In this document: positions 20,835-32,616 of the stretch, piece after piece | Layout: the number at the start of each line of letters is the position of its first letter | Position numbering within the stretch: the stretch's first letter is position 1 | Assembly: GCA_902806575.1 (NCBI GenBank) | Contig: CADCXD010000002.1 | Span: 372,001-436,000, forward strand | DNA: 64,000 nt | Source of the DNA: Jackrogersella multiformis | Taxonomy: Eukaryota; Ascomycota; Sordariomycetes; Xylariales; Hypoxylaceae | Direction: 5' to 3' | The notes under the pieces: generated by a model | Told to the model about the DNA's origin: nothing | The model's input: the letters and a program-made list of their open reading frames with translations, nothing else | Databases searched by the model: none | Made by a program: the position numbers and the translations under genes

Positions 20835-21825
20835 ACACATTGCACCAACATCAGTTATACCTAATCGGTTGCTATTAATAGGAGAAGGATATGCGTCTTG
20901 TCACGTGGGGTTGTTTAATATACGTAATAAAGAGTCATGATGGAAGATATCCCCAAGATCGTCGGAACGGCGCTTTCGTTGCTATTGAGTAATGCATTTT
21001 AGCATCTCCTGTTCACTGATATCTACCTAGGCAGGGATCATATTGTTTTTAGGTAGCCCTTCTCTTGGGTCTGGATCTTAGGATCTTACGTTCCAGTCTA
21101 CACATAATTCAAAGCACGTGCACATTTTCGTACCTACCACCTTCGCATCCACCTTACGTAGTAATTAATTACTACTGTCCAGTTTAAGGAAACTTGACAA
21201 TTGCCTTTTCCTTGATTTTAATCCGATATGTGTTAACTAAACGTCATATTATCGACAATTTAATTACACGTGCTGCTTTCTAACAGGGGGTGTCTCAAGA
21301 AGGAGGCTGTGAAGTTCCCTGATTAAGGGAGCTAAGATGTAAACGAATATAAATGATAATTTCACAGTCGAGTTCGATTTAACACGTTCAAATCCTAGAA
21401 TATAGGTCCTAAAAGTCGACAGTCGACGATAGCGGCTCTCCTGTAGTATTCTATCACCACTGTCAGCTCTAGCGCCTCCACATACGACTCCTTGGCAACG
21501 GTAGAACTCTCCACTCTTTGGATTCGGCGTTCAGGCACGAGTATCTGCATTCTCTTTCTATTGGTTCGCCTTAGTCGACATCAATATTTAACATGGGACA
21601 TCCGTTCGTCCCGACTGAATGGGAAGGTGTGACAATGTGCAAGAGTGATGATAGGGTCGATTCTCGTCGAAGCGATGGATGCCAGGGGTTTAGATATATA
21701 AGTACTTGGTCGTCATCAAGCTGCTTGTGGTTGTCCTAGCTACCTATAGCACTGGATGCTCAACGGGCAAATTAGGTAAGTAGACTCTAGAGAATACGGA
21801 CCTAGGTACCTTATTCGCAATCAAT
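20835..21825. other. Intergenic region MARVEL / PLC-like gene
   Basis: About 1 kb. A TATA-like string (gatatataag) sits near 21693, some 130 bases upstream of the PLC-like start, and a CCTAGGTACC motif is at about 21801. A CACGTG-containing stretch lies near 20902. No gene is seen. Confidence 0.45.
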
Positions 21826-23226
21826 ATGGTATGTCTTCCTTACCAATCCCGAGCCGTCTGCAAACTAGCTCCTGATATGTAGATATAGTCTCCGAGATCA
21901 ACTCTGTTGGGCGCGTTTCTCCTGGGCTGTGAGAAATACCAACCATCTCCTTGTGTACGAAGTTTTACACGTAGCTAATGCCTCGAATAGGGCAGATTGC
22001 AGCATCGGAGGGTAGCTATACCAAGAATGGTCTCAGGTGGTCTAGTGCTGTTCGAATGAACCAGATTCAGGTACGACAAGAACTATCACTACTAGGTTCT
22101 TAAATATGCCTCTTGACAGAAATCATTCTTCTCGAAGCGAGAAACATGAATGTGTGCTGACTTAATCTTAATGTATTACAAATAGGTTGTGGGCACGCAT
22201 AATTCGTACCATAGAGAATCTCCGTTGGAGGCGCGTGAGGCGCAGGCTCAGTTGCTTCCCAATGTCATCAACTATTACTACTCTCACCCAACGCTCGACA
22301 TACAGGCGTCATACCAGTCCGTGCGCAGCTTCGAGCTCGACATCTTCGCCGACCCCGACGGAGGCCGGTTCGCGAACCCGCTCGTGGTCCGAAATTCGGG
22401 CACGGAGCTGCCTCCGCAGGACGTGATGAACAAACCCGGCGTGAAGGTCCTCCACGTCGCAGACGCCGACGTCTGGCCGAGCTGCTACACGCTCGTTGAC
22501 TGCCTGACCGTAGTGAAGAACTGGTCCCTGGCCCACCCCGATCACGTCCCGATCCCGTTCATGATCGAGTTCAAAACGGCGGAGACCGGAGCCGGAGGCG
22601 ACGTGCCCCCTCTCCCGTGGAACGACACCGCGCTCCTAGACGGCCTCGACGCGGAGATCCGCTCGGTGTTCCCGCCGTCCAAGCTCGTCACCGCAGACGA
22701 CCTCAAGCGCGGGTCCCTGACGCTGGAGCAATCCGTGCTGAAGCACGGGTGGCCGGACCTGGACTCGGCGCGCGGCCGCGTGCTGTTCCTCATGGACAAC
22801 GAGCCGGGGGCGATCCGCAGCGCGTACACGGCGGGGCGGGCGAGCCTCGAGGGCCGCGCCATCTTCACCAACTCCAAGCCCGGGTCCGCCGACTGCGCCT
22901 TCCAGAAGCTGAACGACCCGCGCGGCGCCGCCAACCTGGCCAACATCCAGAAGCAGGTGCGCGCGGGGTACTGGGTGCGCACGCGCGCCGACGAGCCCCT
23001 GACCACGATCCTGAGCGCCGACCCCACCGGCATGCGCGAGGCCGCGCTCAAGAGCGGCGCACAGGTTGTCAGCACCGACTTCCCGAGCTACGGGCTCACG
23101 AGCCGCTGGCACGTCGAGTACACGGCGAGGTTCGCGGGCGGGAGGGCCGCGCGCTGCAATTCGGTTGCTGCGGCGTGGGGATGCGTTGATGGGTTATTGG
23201 AGAACGAGAGTTATATCAGGAACTGA
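21826..23226 (+). CDS. Secreted PI-PLC-like phosphodiesterase (Ca2+-dependent, PLC-C1 type)
   Basis: Model: exons 21826..21828 (ATG only), 21889..21928, 22003..22070 and 22186..23226; 383 residues. The first exons supply a short signal-like helix (SPRSTLLGAFLLG). The catalytic domain starts VVGTHNSYHR with H42 and N43, then E87/D89 in RSFELDIFAD and a second histidine H127 in VKVLHVADAD. These positions correspond to the catalytic histidines and calcium ligands of the Ca2+-dependent bacterial-type PI-PLC group (SaPLC1-like, PLC-C1). It probably cleaves phosphoinositides or GPI-like substrates outside the cell. The long last exon is much richer in G+C than its surroundings. The catalytic part is secure; the 5' exons rest on splice signals and phase only, and a different upstream start is possible. 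Confidence 0.8.
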
Positions 23227-24741
23227 TTTGATATCATTGGCAGATGCTCAAGGGTGGGGCATGTTTGTTAATGATATGATAGGAGAATAGGGGGTATTTA
23301 TGACAAGGTTGAGTTGAACGATACCTACGCATTTTGATGATTATAAAGATTATATTAATACATCAATCATCACACTTATTGGTACACTTATCGTTAAAAT
23401 TCGAGTGGTGCTGTATTCTCGCATCTCCTTTCGCTTGTACGAAGGTTAATGATTTTGAATATGGTAGCTATGGGGCTAATGATATAGTAAGAAACGCGTT
23501 ATGATTATAGGTACCTGAGGCGAAGTCTCATCGCGGGTATCTGTCGATCTTATCAACATGGATGATTCCCACATTCCACAGCTTCGGGACATCGCGGCGT
23601 TTAGCGCTAACAAGAGGGCCAAGATAGACAGCTAACGGCAACCAACATAGCTTTTCGCCACTATCAAGCGCGGAATCAGGGCCACTAGTAACGAGGAATT
23701 TGTTGGCCCGAGTTGGGAATCCATCACATGTTGTCTATACCAACATAACAAAGTTTCAGGTTGGCCATGCAAGACCTAGAACTATATATATTTGAGAACG
23801 CCTTGTTCCCAAGACTAACAAGGCTCGGCGGCTACCCAGGTAGTCACTCACCTACGGTGAGGCTAACACCATATGGCAGATGATCAGTCTGCAGCCGCCG
23901 GAAAAGTTTGATTGTCACAACGCGGGCGAGAGATCCCAGGTAACTACATTTTGGCCTCCTTTGAGACCACTTCCGCGCTTTCAAGGTATGTAAGCTTCCC
24001 AACCGGGTTGTTTCCTAAGTAGCTGATTACCTATTAATCATGATGAACGGGGCCCGGAACCTGGGAGAGTTGTAAGTTGGCGTGTATAGTTGTTCTAAAT
24101 AAACCACAGTTAGTAAGTTTCATCAATGGTCTTATTTATGTTGGGACTAAGGTCTTAGGGACTTGGGAAAAGAGGTGTAAATAGAACGATTGTTATATGT
24201 TCGTAACGTACTTTGAACAGAAATGGGGAAAACTATATAAGTCGGTCTCCAGTTATGTGGTTCTTTGGGTTTCGTGATTCAAATTATATTAACGGTCCAA
24301 TAGTTTTCTACTAAAATTATCCCTATAAAATTACAGACGACTTGATACAGAAAAAAACTCGATATTCATTATGATTGCTAGTACCAGTCGAGCATTTAGT
24401 AAGTTTATAGTCCTTTATACTGACTAGCTCGTTCATTTCTAAATGTAGCAGGTCGAGTCGAATTTAGATTCATTGCATATATCATAATAGCAGTTTTATT
24501 TGTTTTATATGGTAGGTCCTATACTCACTACTTCTATCGAAGCCTTCATCACTGATATTATAAGTCCTGGCATTAACTGGTTGCTTGTCTACTTCACCGG
24601 GTGTTCCGAATATTTTCCTGCTTAAATTACAGGCTAAGGGACAAGAAGAAGTTGAGGTTAGAGTGGGATACTATGGTACGTAGATTTTTTTTAATTTCTA
24701 GGTACATAAGTGCCAATGGCTAACAAGATAAATACCTAGGT
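23227..24741. other. Gene-poor intergenic region
   Basis: 1.5 kb with moderate AT content and no protein-like frame. The start of the proline-rich membrane protein may lie in unrecognised small exons between about 24370 and 24740. A CCTAGGTATG motif immediately precedes the ATG at 24742. Confidence 0.4.
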
Positions 24742-25410
24742 ATGTGCGTAACTAAATCGAGTGGTGATGGGTTAGTTTGCCTTGCGACATATACGCAACC
24801 ACCAAAGAAGCTCAACAGCATGTTCCTATCCAATTCAACAGACGCGGCCCATGATAGCATTTTACAGACGCTTCTACTCGAGGCCAACATCATTCAAAAT
24901 AAGATATTTTACGCTCTCCTAGCCGGATCTGGGAGTTTGTTCTTGATCAGCATTATATACATGCTGCTCCTTAAGAGATATATTAAGAGCAATAATCTAA
25001 ACGCCTCGCAGAAACAAAAACGATTTAAATCTGGCATGCAATTTTTCAGGCAATACGCATTAGGACTCGCAGTAGCGGCGGCATTCTCGACTACACAAGC
25101 CACAGGGGCGTTGAACTTCGCGACAAGCACAGTGTCTACTCCTGAGTCGAGTATCATCATCACCGGCGGAACAAATATTCAAGGGTTACAGTGGGCAATC
25201 GTCGCCTTGTTGTGCTTGGTTCATCTGGCAATCTCGGCTATGTTCCATGCAGACGATTCTTCGAGCGACGGAGGGATGCCAGGTGGGATGCCAGGAGCAA
25301 TGGGTAGAGGTCTTCCACCGCGCCCCCCAAATCCCGGAGGAAGAGGTCTTCCACCACCCCCTCCCAATATTGGAGGCAGAGGTATGCCACCGCCTCCACC
25401 ACCTATGTGA
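24742..25410 (+). CDS. Membrane protein with proline-rich repeated tail
   Basis: 222-residue open frame; the ATG at 24820 (MFLSNSTDAAHD) is an equally good start. Three hydrophobic helices lie at about 55-76, 103-122 and 150-168. The C-terminal 40 residues follow GGMPGGMPGAMGRG and contain three near-copies of a 12-residue unit of the form GGRG(L/M)PPxPPxx. Such PPPPP-rich tails often bind SH3, WW or EVH1 domains or profilin, so a link from membrane to cytoskeletal partners is plausible but inferred. I do not recognise the membrane family. The gene lies only 434 bases from the outer edge of the RIP-degraded retroelement, yet its own codons look unmutated. Confidence 0.6.
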   Translation: MCVTKSSGDGLVCLATYTQPPKKLNSMFLSNSTDAAHDSILQTLLLEANIIQNKIFYALLAGSGSLFLISIIYMLLLKRYIKSNNLNASQKQKRFKSGMQFFRQYALGLAVAAAFSTTQATGALNFATSTVSTPESSIIITGGTNIQGLQWAIVALLCLVHLAISAMFHADDSSSDGGMPGGMPGAMGRGLPPRPPNPGGRGLPPPPPNIGGRGMPPPPPPM

Positions 25411-25843
25411 TATGCTTCGGTTTCCTTTGTGTGAATAACAAGGAAGGGGTATATCGTTAAAGGGTTATATCACGGAATTTGCTGTTATTAGACTACAAGA
25501 GGCGATCTCCATCTTCAATTGTACGACCATAGAAAATGAACTAGGAAGGGTACTGCAAAACTACTAAATTCCTCTTATTGTCATATTGGAAAATGCTCAT
25601 GCGTGTAAAAGGTCTTGTGGTTTGTAGATCTGATAAAGGGACTCAACTGTGATGAAGTGAGACCTACCTGGAGTAGTAGTATTCATTTTGCTATAGTATG
25701 CGAATATTCGAAAGATACCTAATGATCACCAGAGGATAATCTACCTAGACTCGTTGCTGGGGAGTCCAGCTCTGGTAGCATATTACTCGTTGAGAACCTC
25801 TTTTGCTAGGTGGACCTTGGAGGGATCGGTCCGTATGTGTAGC
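25411..25843. other. Flank between proline-rich gene and retroelement
   Basis: 433 bases of normal composition up to the left end of the 5' LTR. I found no target-site duplication matching the far side with confidence. No gene is seen. Confidence 0.5.
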
Positions 25844-26244
25844 TGTGACAAGGGCAATAGGACTTGGAACTGTAGTTTAATTTCGAGTAATAATTCTCTA
25901 TAGTCTTAAGGTCCTTGCCTTCTCTTTCTTCTTGCGAAGGAAGGCATAATAACCTATATGTATATAATCTAAATATCTCCTTAAGCGCCGTTGGCGCCCT
26001 CTTAATCCTATTGGTTCAGTCTTGCATATATTTATTAAATCTTTTGATTAACTTTATTTAATAGCTTTATTTTATAAGTTTTAATATATCTCGTATTTAT
26101 TAATTTATATATATTTATTAAGTTTTTTAATTAACTTTATTTAATAGTTTTATTTTATAAGTTTTAATATATTTCGTATTTATTAATTTATATATATTAA
26201 TTATATTTTATTTCGTAAAGTTTATTCGTATAATATTAACTTTT
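25844..26244. repeat. Left LTR (401 bases)
   Basis: Begins TGTGACAAGGG and aligns end to end with the right LTR. It consists of 183 bases, then two tandem 83-base units (26027-26109 and 26110-26192), then 52 bases. Its outer half (to about 26040) keeps normal G+C, while the inner half shows C-to-T and G-to-A change. Confidence 0.88.
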
Positions 26245-29200
26245 TTATTTTTAATATTTATTTTTAAATATATTATATAATTATAAAATCGTAAGGTTTA
26301 TTAACGTATTATTTATAAAATAATTTAATTATTACTTTTACTTTTTTATTAAATATATATTTATAAAGTTTTTAAGTTTAATACTTTTTAACCGGTTAAT
26401 TTTTTCACTTTATAAGATACTTTATTTTGCCTTAATTTTTAAACTTTATTAAAGTTATTATACGTAAAATTTAATTAAAGTTAAAAAGTTTTTAATTATT
26501 AATACGATAAAATTCGATAAGTAAAATATAAAACGAATTATATATTTTTTATCTTTTAAGAAAAATAAGTTTTATTACGATAATAAAAATTACTTATTAA
26601 ATCTTAAAAAAGCTTAAAAGCTTTTTATTTAATTTTTTAATAAAGCGTTTAATTTTAATGTTTTTTACGTTTAATATTATAAGTTAATTTATTTTAAAAA
26701 TTAATATATTTTTTCGTCGTTTATCGGTTTATTTTTTTATTCGTTAACGGTTTTATTTTAAGTATTTTTATATATTTTAATATATTTATATTATATAATA
26801 TATATAACTTATTTCCGGGATTACGTAAAATACTTATAAAAAGATTATAAATTACCGGGTGGTAATTATAATTAATATAAAAAGAAATAAATTATATTAA
26901 TAAAAAAGTAATATTATTATAAGTAAATTTTATAATTATAAATAAATTTTTTTAATTATTTATTTTATAATTAATAAAAGCTTTAAAATAAACTTTTAAA
27001 ATTTAATTAAAGCGTTTTATTTATTTATCGGTTTATAAATAAAATAAAATATTTATTAATTTAAAAAAGTTTTTTAAATATAAAACGTAAATTTAAAATT
27101 TTTATTAAAAATAATATTTAAAGGTATATTATATAATTTTTAATATTATTTAGTAAAAATTTTAATTAAATTGTTAAACTTTTTTTCTTTTATTTTAAGA
27201 GAAATAAAGTCCGTTATTTTAAAAAATAAATTTATTATTACTTAAATAAAATTATAATTATTCGATAAAAGAAAGTTAATAATAAAATTTATTATTATTA
27301 TTAATTAAAGATATTTATATAAAACGTAATAAGGGATTTTATTTTATTAATATTTTAAATAATTTTATATATAATTTTAAATAATGTTTTTAATATTTAA
27401 TTATTAAAAGTTTCGGGTAATTAATTTTAAAGTTTTATTTATTTTTATATATTTAATAACGAAAATATTATATTCGGTAAAAATAAATTTTTTTTAAAAT
27501 TTCGTAAGTATTTAAAGTTTTTTTTTAATATAAAAGGTTATTTTATAAAATAACGTTTTTAAAAGGATTTTTAACTTACGTAATATATTTTAAATTATTA
27601 ATAACTACTTTTTTTAATCGTTTAATAAAGTTAAAAACTTAATTAAATATAATAAAATTATAAATTTTTTTAATATAACGAGGATAATTATTAAAAAAGT
27701 AAATAAAGTTTTTTAAAAATATAAAAAATATTTATTTTATAAAACCGATTTTATAAGTTAATTTTTAATTTTTTTTAAGTTAATATTACGGTAATTTTAA
27801 GAAAATATCGGCTTTATTATTTTATTTATTTAATTAATAATTAATTATAAATTAATATAATAAAAGTTTTTATGTTTATTAAGTTTAACGTCGGTTTAAA
27901 ATTTTAATTATTATAAAGTAAGTTAAGTTTTAATAATTTAAGTAAACTTTAATTTAATATTTAATTCTTTTTAAGTATTAATATTATTTTCCGAAAAAAT
28001 TTATTATAATTAATAATTTTTTATTATAAATTTTATAATTTATTTTTACCGGTATAAGTTTATAAAAATAATAAGTTATAAGTTTAAGTTTATTTTATTT
28101 ATTTTTTTAAGAAAAAACGGCGTTAATGGTATAATTTAAGGTATTAATTTTAATATAAGTTTATTTTAAATAGTCGAAATAAGTTATAATAAAAGTTTAA
28201 ATAAAACGAAATTTAAATTTTTTAAAGGATTTATTTATTTTTTTATTTTATTTATGTTAATAATTAATTTTATTATTTTTGAGAATTTTTTTATAAATTA
28301 TTAAAATTCCTTTAATAATTTAAGCGTTTTTTAATTATTAATGTAATTAATTTTATTTTATATTATTAAAATATCGTTAACTTTAATAATATAATTAAGA
28401 AAGTTTATTTTTTAAACTTTTTAAAAATACTTTTACGGGTTGATTATAAAGTAATATTTTATAAATTTTTTTAAAACTTTCTTAACGATTTTATTGTATT
28501 TTTTTATAATATTTATATAAATAAAAAGGTTATTTAAATATATTAAAAAACTTAAATCGATAAAATCTCGAAAGATATTATTTATTATAAATTAAAAAGT
28601 TATAAGAATATTAATTAATTTAAAAAATATAATTAAATATTTGAAAAAATCGTATTTATATTGAAAGGTTATTTTTTATTCGTTTTTTTTTAATTTTAAC
28701 AAAATAAAATCTTAATTTAAAATCGATTTTAATAAACCATTTTATGGTTTTAAAGTAAGTTTATAATTTAAATATTAAAAGTATAAAATATCGGATAAAA
28801 ATAATAATATTATTTAAGTTTTTATAATTTATTATAAATTAAAAAAGGTTTTAAAGATTTAATTTATTTATAAATATTATAAGTATTATATAAAATAAAA
28901 TTAATTTTTAAATACGTTTATTATTAAGTATTTCGTTTAATTATAGTTTTAATATATTAAATTCTTTTTCGTTTATAACGTAAAAAAGTTTTTAAAAAGG
29001 CGTTTTTTTTAAGAAAAAATCGATAACGTAATTTTATAATTAATAATTTAAGAAGCGTTATTTTATTTCTTTTATTATAATATATATAAATTTACGAAAT
29101 TCCTTAAGAACGTTTTTCAATGTTTTTTTTATTTCGATATTTTTTATTATCGTTATATTAATTAATTTTTTTAGGTTATATAAAGTTAAGTTAATATAAT

Positions 29201-32200
29201 ATTTTCGATAATAAAAGAAATTAAATTTAATTTTTTTAAGATTTAAAAAAAAGTTTACGAATTTATGGATTTTTATTTATTATTATAATATAATAATATT
29301 ATATTTATTATTTAAAGCGTTTAATTTAAAATTAATTTTAAAAAAATAATTTTTTTAATAACGAAAAATAAAAAAATCGATATAATAACGTTTTATAAAA
29401 AAGATTTAAGTTAAGTTAAAAGTTAATATAAATTATATATATTATTTTTTAATAATTAATAATTTTTATTTTTTTATTTTTAAAAAAGATATTATTAAAA
29501 TTAAGCTTTTTAAATTTAATAATATTTATATTTGATATTTTTTTTATTATATATTAATGTTATATTAATAATAAGTTTATATTTTAAAGTTAATTTTAAA
29601 CGAGGTTTTTTTATAATTTTCGTTTTATTTTTAATTAATTTTTTAATTATTATAATTCGGTAAACTTTATTTTAATTTAGTTATAAAATTTAATAAAATA
29701 TAACATTAAAGTTATTTAAAAATTTAAATCGAAGTTTTTGATTTTTATAATTTAAAGATAAAATAATTTTTATAAAGTTACATTTATTCGTATCTTTTTT
29801 ATAATAAAAGTATAAGTTAAGTATTATTATTTTAAGGTTATTTTATAAAAAATATTTTATTCGGATTTAATAATAAATTTTTACTATTAACGTTTTTTTT
29901 AACGAAATAAAAAAGAATTTAATAATTATCGTATTTATAACGTTAATAAAAATTTTTATCTTTTTTTTATTAATTTATATTTACTTAATTATTTTTTTAA
30001 AAGTATTTTTATTATTAAATTAAACTTTATTTTTTTAATTTAATTTTAACTTAAATTAAAACGGTTTTTTTTTTACGGTTAATTTAATTTAATTTTAAAG
30101 GCTTTTAAATCGAAACGAGCTTTTTTTTTCTTAAAATATTAAGGTTAATTAATATATTTTTATATATTTAATTTATTTTTTAAATAACGGTAAGAAATTT
30201 TTTATTTATATTTAAAAATCCTTTTTATTTAAAATAAATTAGTTTAATAATATAATTTTAAAACGTTATTTTAAATTATTAAATTATTTTATTAAAGTTT
30301 AATAATTTAATAAAATATTAAATAATATTTTTTTAATATTTAAGTTTATTTATTTTTTTTAAATTACGATATTTTTTCGAAAAGTTTATAAAACGTTTTT
30401 AAAAAGTAATAACGTATATTATTTAAATATTAAAAACTTTTAATTACGTAATTTAATTTTTACGTTATTAATATTATAATTATACTTTTTTAAATAATAA
30501 TAATTTAATTTAATTAATACGGTAAAAATTTTTAAGAAATTTTTTTGTATATATTTTTAAATATATTTTTATTTTTATTTATTAAGTCCGGAATTTTAAA
30601 AGGTTTTTATTATTATAAATAATAAATTTATTAAATTATATTAAATTAACGATAATTATAACGTAAAAAAACGAATTAATTATTTTAAAGCTTTAAATAA
30701 TTAATTATTATTATTTTAAAGTAAAGGATTTTTATCGTTATATAAAGGCATAAAATTACCTCGGGATAGTTTTTTAAAAAAGTTTTTAAATGATTTAAAG
30801 TTTTAAGATTAATTATTAAAATCGAAGTTATTTAAGTTATTATTAAGTGTTTTAACGGCTTTTTTTAAAGGGAATTTCTTTTTTATTATTTTTAAATATA
30901 AAAAAGTTAATTTTAATAAAATCGAATTATATTTAAGCCTTTTTAATTATTTTTTTAATTTAAACTTATAAAAGAAATTATAAAAAAAGGAGGTTTTTTA
31001 TTTAAGCTTTTAAATTAAAATATTTAATAAATAATACTTTAAAATATATTAAATTTTTTTAATTAAAAGGATTTAATTTAATTAATGTTTTTAATATAAC
31101 ACGTTTTTTAATATTTTTTAAAATAAAGTTAATTAAATATTAAATTTATTAAAAATAACTTAAATATAAGCCTTTAAATTATTAAATTAACGGTAAGTTT
31201 TTACGTTAATATATATAAGGTTTATATATTTTCTTATAAAAAAATTATTAATTTAAGATTTTTTAATATAAATTTAATTTATTACTTTTTAATATTTTAA
31301 TAAAAAGTTTAAAAGGTTTATTAATAATAATTAGTTATTTTTTAAGCTTATTAATAGCTTTTTATCCAGTTTAATTATTTTATATATATTAAATAATTAT
31401 ATTTTAAACTTATTATAAAAAGTTTAAATTAATTTATTAAATTTATTATTTAAAATAAGTTATTTATTTATTTATTAATATTATATCGGTTTAATTAAAT
31501 TAAATTATTATGTTATAAATTATTTAAATTATATTATATTAATTTTAAATTTAATTTTTATTAATAATTTAATTATTTATAACGATAATAATAAATATTT
31601 AAATAGTATAATAATTATCGTATATTTTTTAATAAAACTTAATAAATTATATAAAAAAATTATTAAAATTAACTTTAATATTATTAATATTAAAAACGTT
31701 TTATATAATTATTTTATAATTTTAAAAATTATAAAGGATTATAATATTATCGTTATTAAATTAAAATAATTTAAGAATAAAAAAAGGGTTTTAAAACGGT
31801 ATATTTTTTATTTTAAATATTTTAATAAAAAATCGCGTATTAAAATATCGTTTAATTTTAATAAGTTTTTATAAACGGCGATTTTTTTATACCTATTTTT
31901 AGCTTCGAGGTTTTATAAGAAAAATATTATTAAAAATTCGGAAAATTATTTATCGTTTAACGAAAAAAGTAATTTAAGGTTTTATAAATTAATAAATAAT
32001 AAAATATAAAATTTCTTTTATAATTATAATAATATATATAATAATAAGATTAATAAGTAATATTAATATAATATATTTTAATAAAAAACTTCTTTAAGTA
32101 AATTAATTACTTATAAATAATTAAAATAAGGTAATTTTTAAAAAAAAGATTAATTTTCTTTTAAAAAACACGTGTTTTTTTAAAAATAAAGTCTTTTTAA

Positions 32201-32215
32201 AAAAAAAGAATTATT

Positions 32216-32616
32216 TATAATAAAAGTAATAAAATTTAAAACTATAATTTAATTTCGAATAATAATTTTTTATAATTTTAAAGTTTTTACCTTTTCTTTT
32301 TTCTTACGAAAAAAAGCGTAATAACTTATATATATATAATTTAAATATTTTTTTAAACGTCGTTAACGCTTTTTTAATCTTATTAATTTAATTTTATATA
32401 TATTTATTAAATCTTTTAATTAACCTTATTTAATAGCTTTATTTTATAAGTTTTAACATATCTCGTATTTACCAGTTTACATATATTTATTAAATCTTCT
32501 GATTAACTTTATTTAATAGCTTTATTTCATAAGTTTTAACATATCTCGTATTTACCAGCTTACATATATTGATCATACTTTGCTTCGTGGAGCCTATCCG
32601 TATGATAGTAGCTTCT
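32216..32616. repeat. Right LTR (401 bases)
   Basis: Aligns with the left LTR over 401 bases with the same internal offsets; its 83-base units are at 32399-32481 and 32482-32564. Here it is the outer part (from about 32456 to the end) that keeps normal composition, while the inner half, starting TATAATAAAAG, is fully AT-converted. Confidence 0.88.

Larger units (their letters stand above)
25844..32616. mobile_element. RIP-degraded LTR retrotransposon (about 6.77 kb)
   Basis: Two direct terminal repeats of equal length, 401 bases each (25844..26244 and 32216..32616), flank about 6 kb of sequence made almost wholly of A and T. Where the two LTRs differ, nearly all differences are C/T or G/A, as produced by RIP, in which duplicated DNA is mutated before meiosis. 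The body has no open frame and no recognisable gag, protease, reverse transcriptase or integrase, so superfamily and transcription direction are not decided. A purine-rich stretch just before the right LTR (about 32192-32210) could be a mutated polypurine tract, which would favour plus orientation. The species therefore has, or had, a sexual cycle with active RIP. Confidence 0.88.

Noticed and set aside
22309..23189. Several long open frames on both strands within the PLC-like gene
   Set aside because: They overlap the exon with clear catalytic motifs and arise because the exon is very G+C-rich and so poor in stop codons; their translations are Arg/Ala/Pro-rich without family pattern.
27800..28800. 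Attempt to read a reverse-transcriptase YxDD-type motif on the minus strand near 28370
   Set aside because: A weak V-N-D-I-L-I string appears, but stops and A/T conversion make any assignment arbitrary.
25930..32560. Mitochondrial DNA insertion or centromere core as explanation of the AT-rich block
   Set aside because: Equal 401-base terminal repeats differing mainly by C/T and G/A changes fit a RIP-mutated LTR element better.
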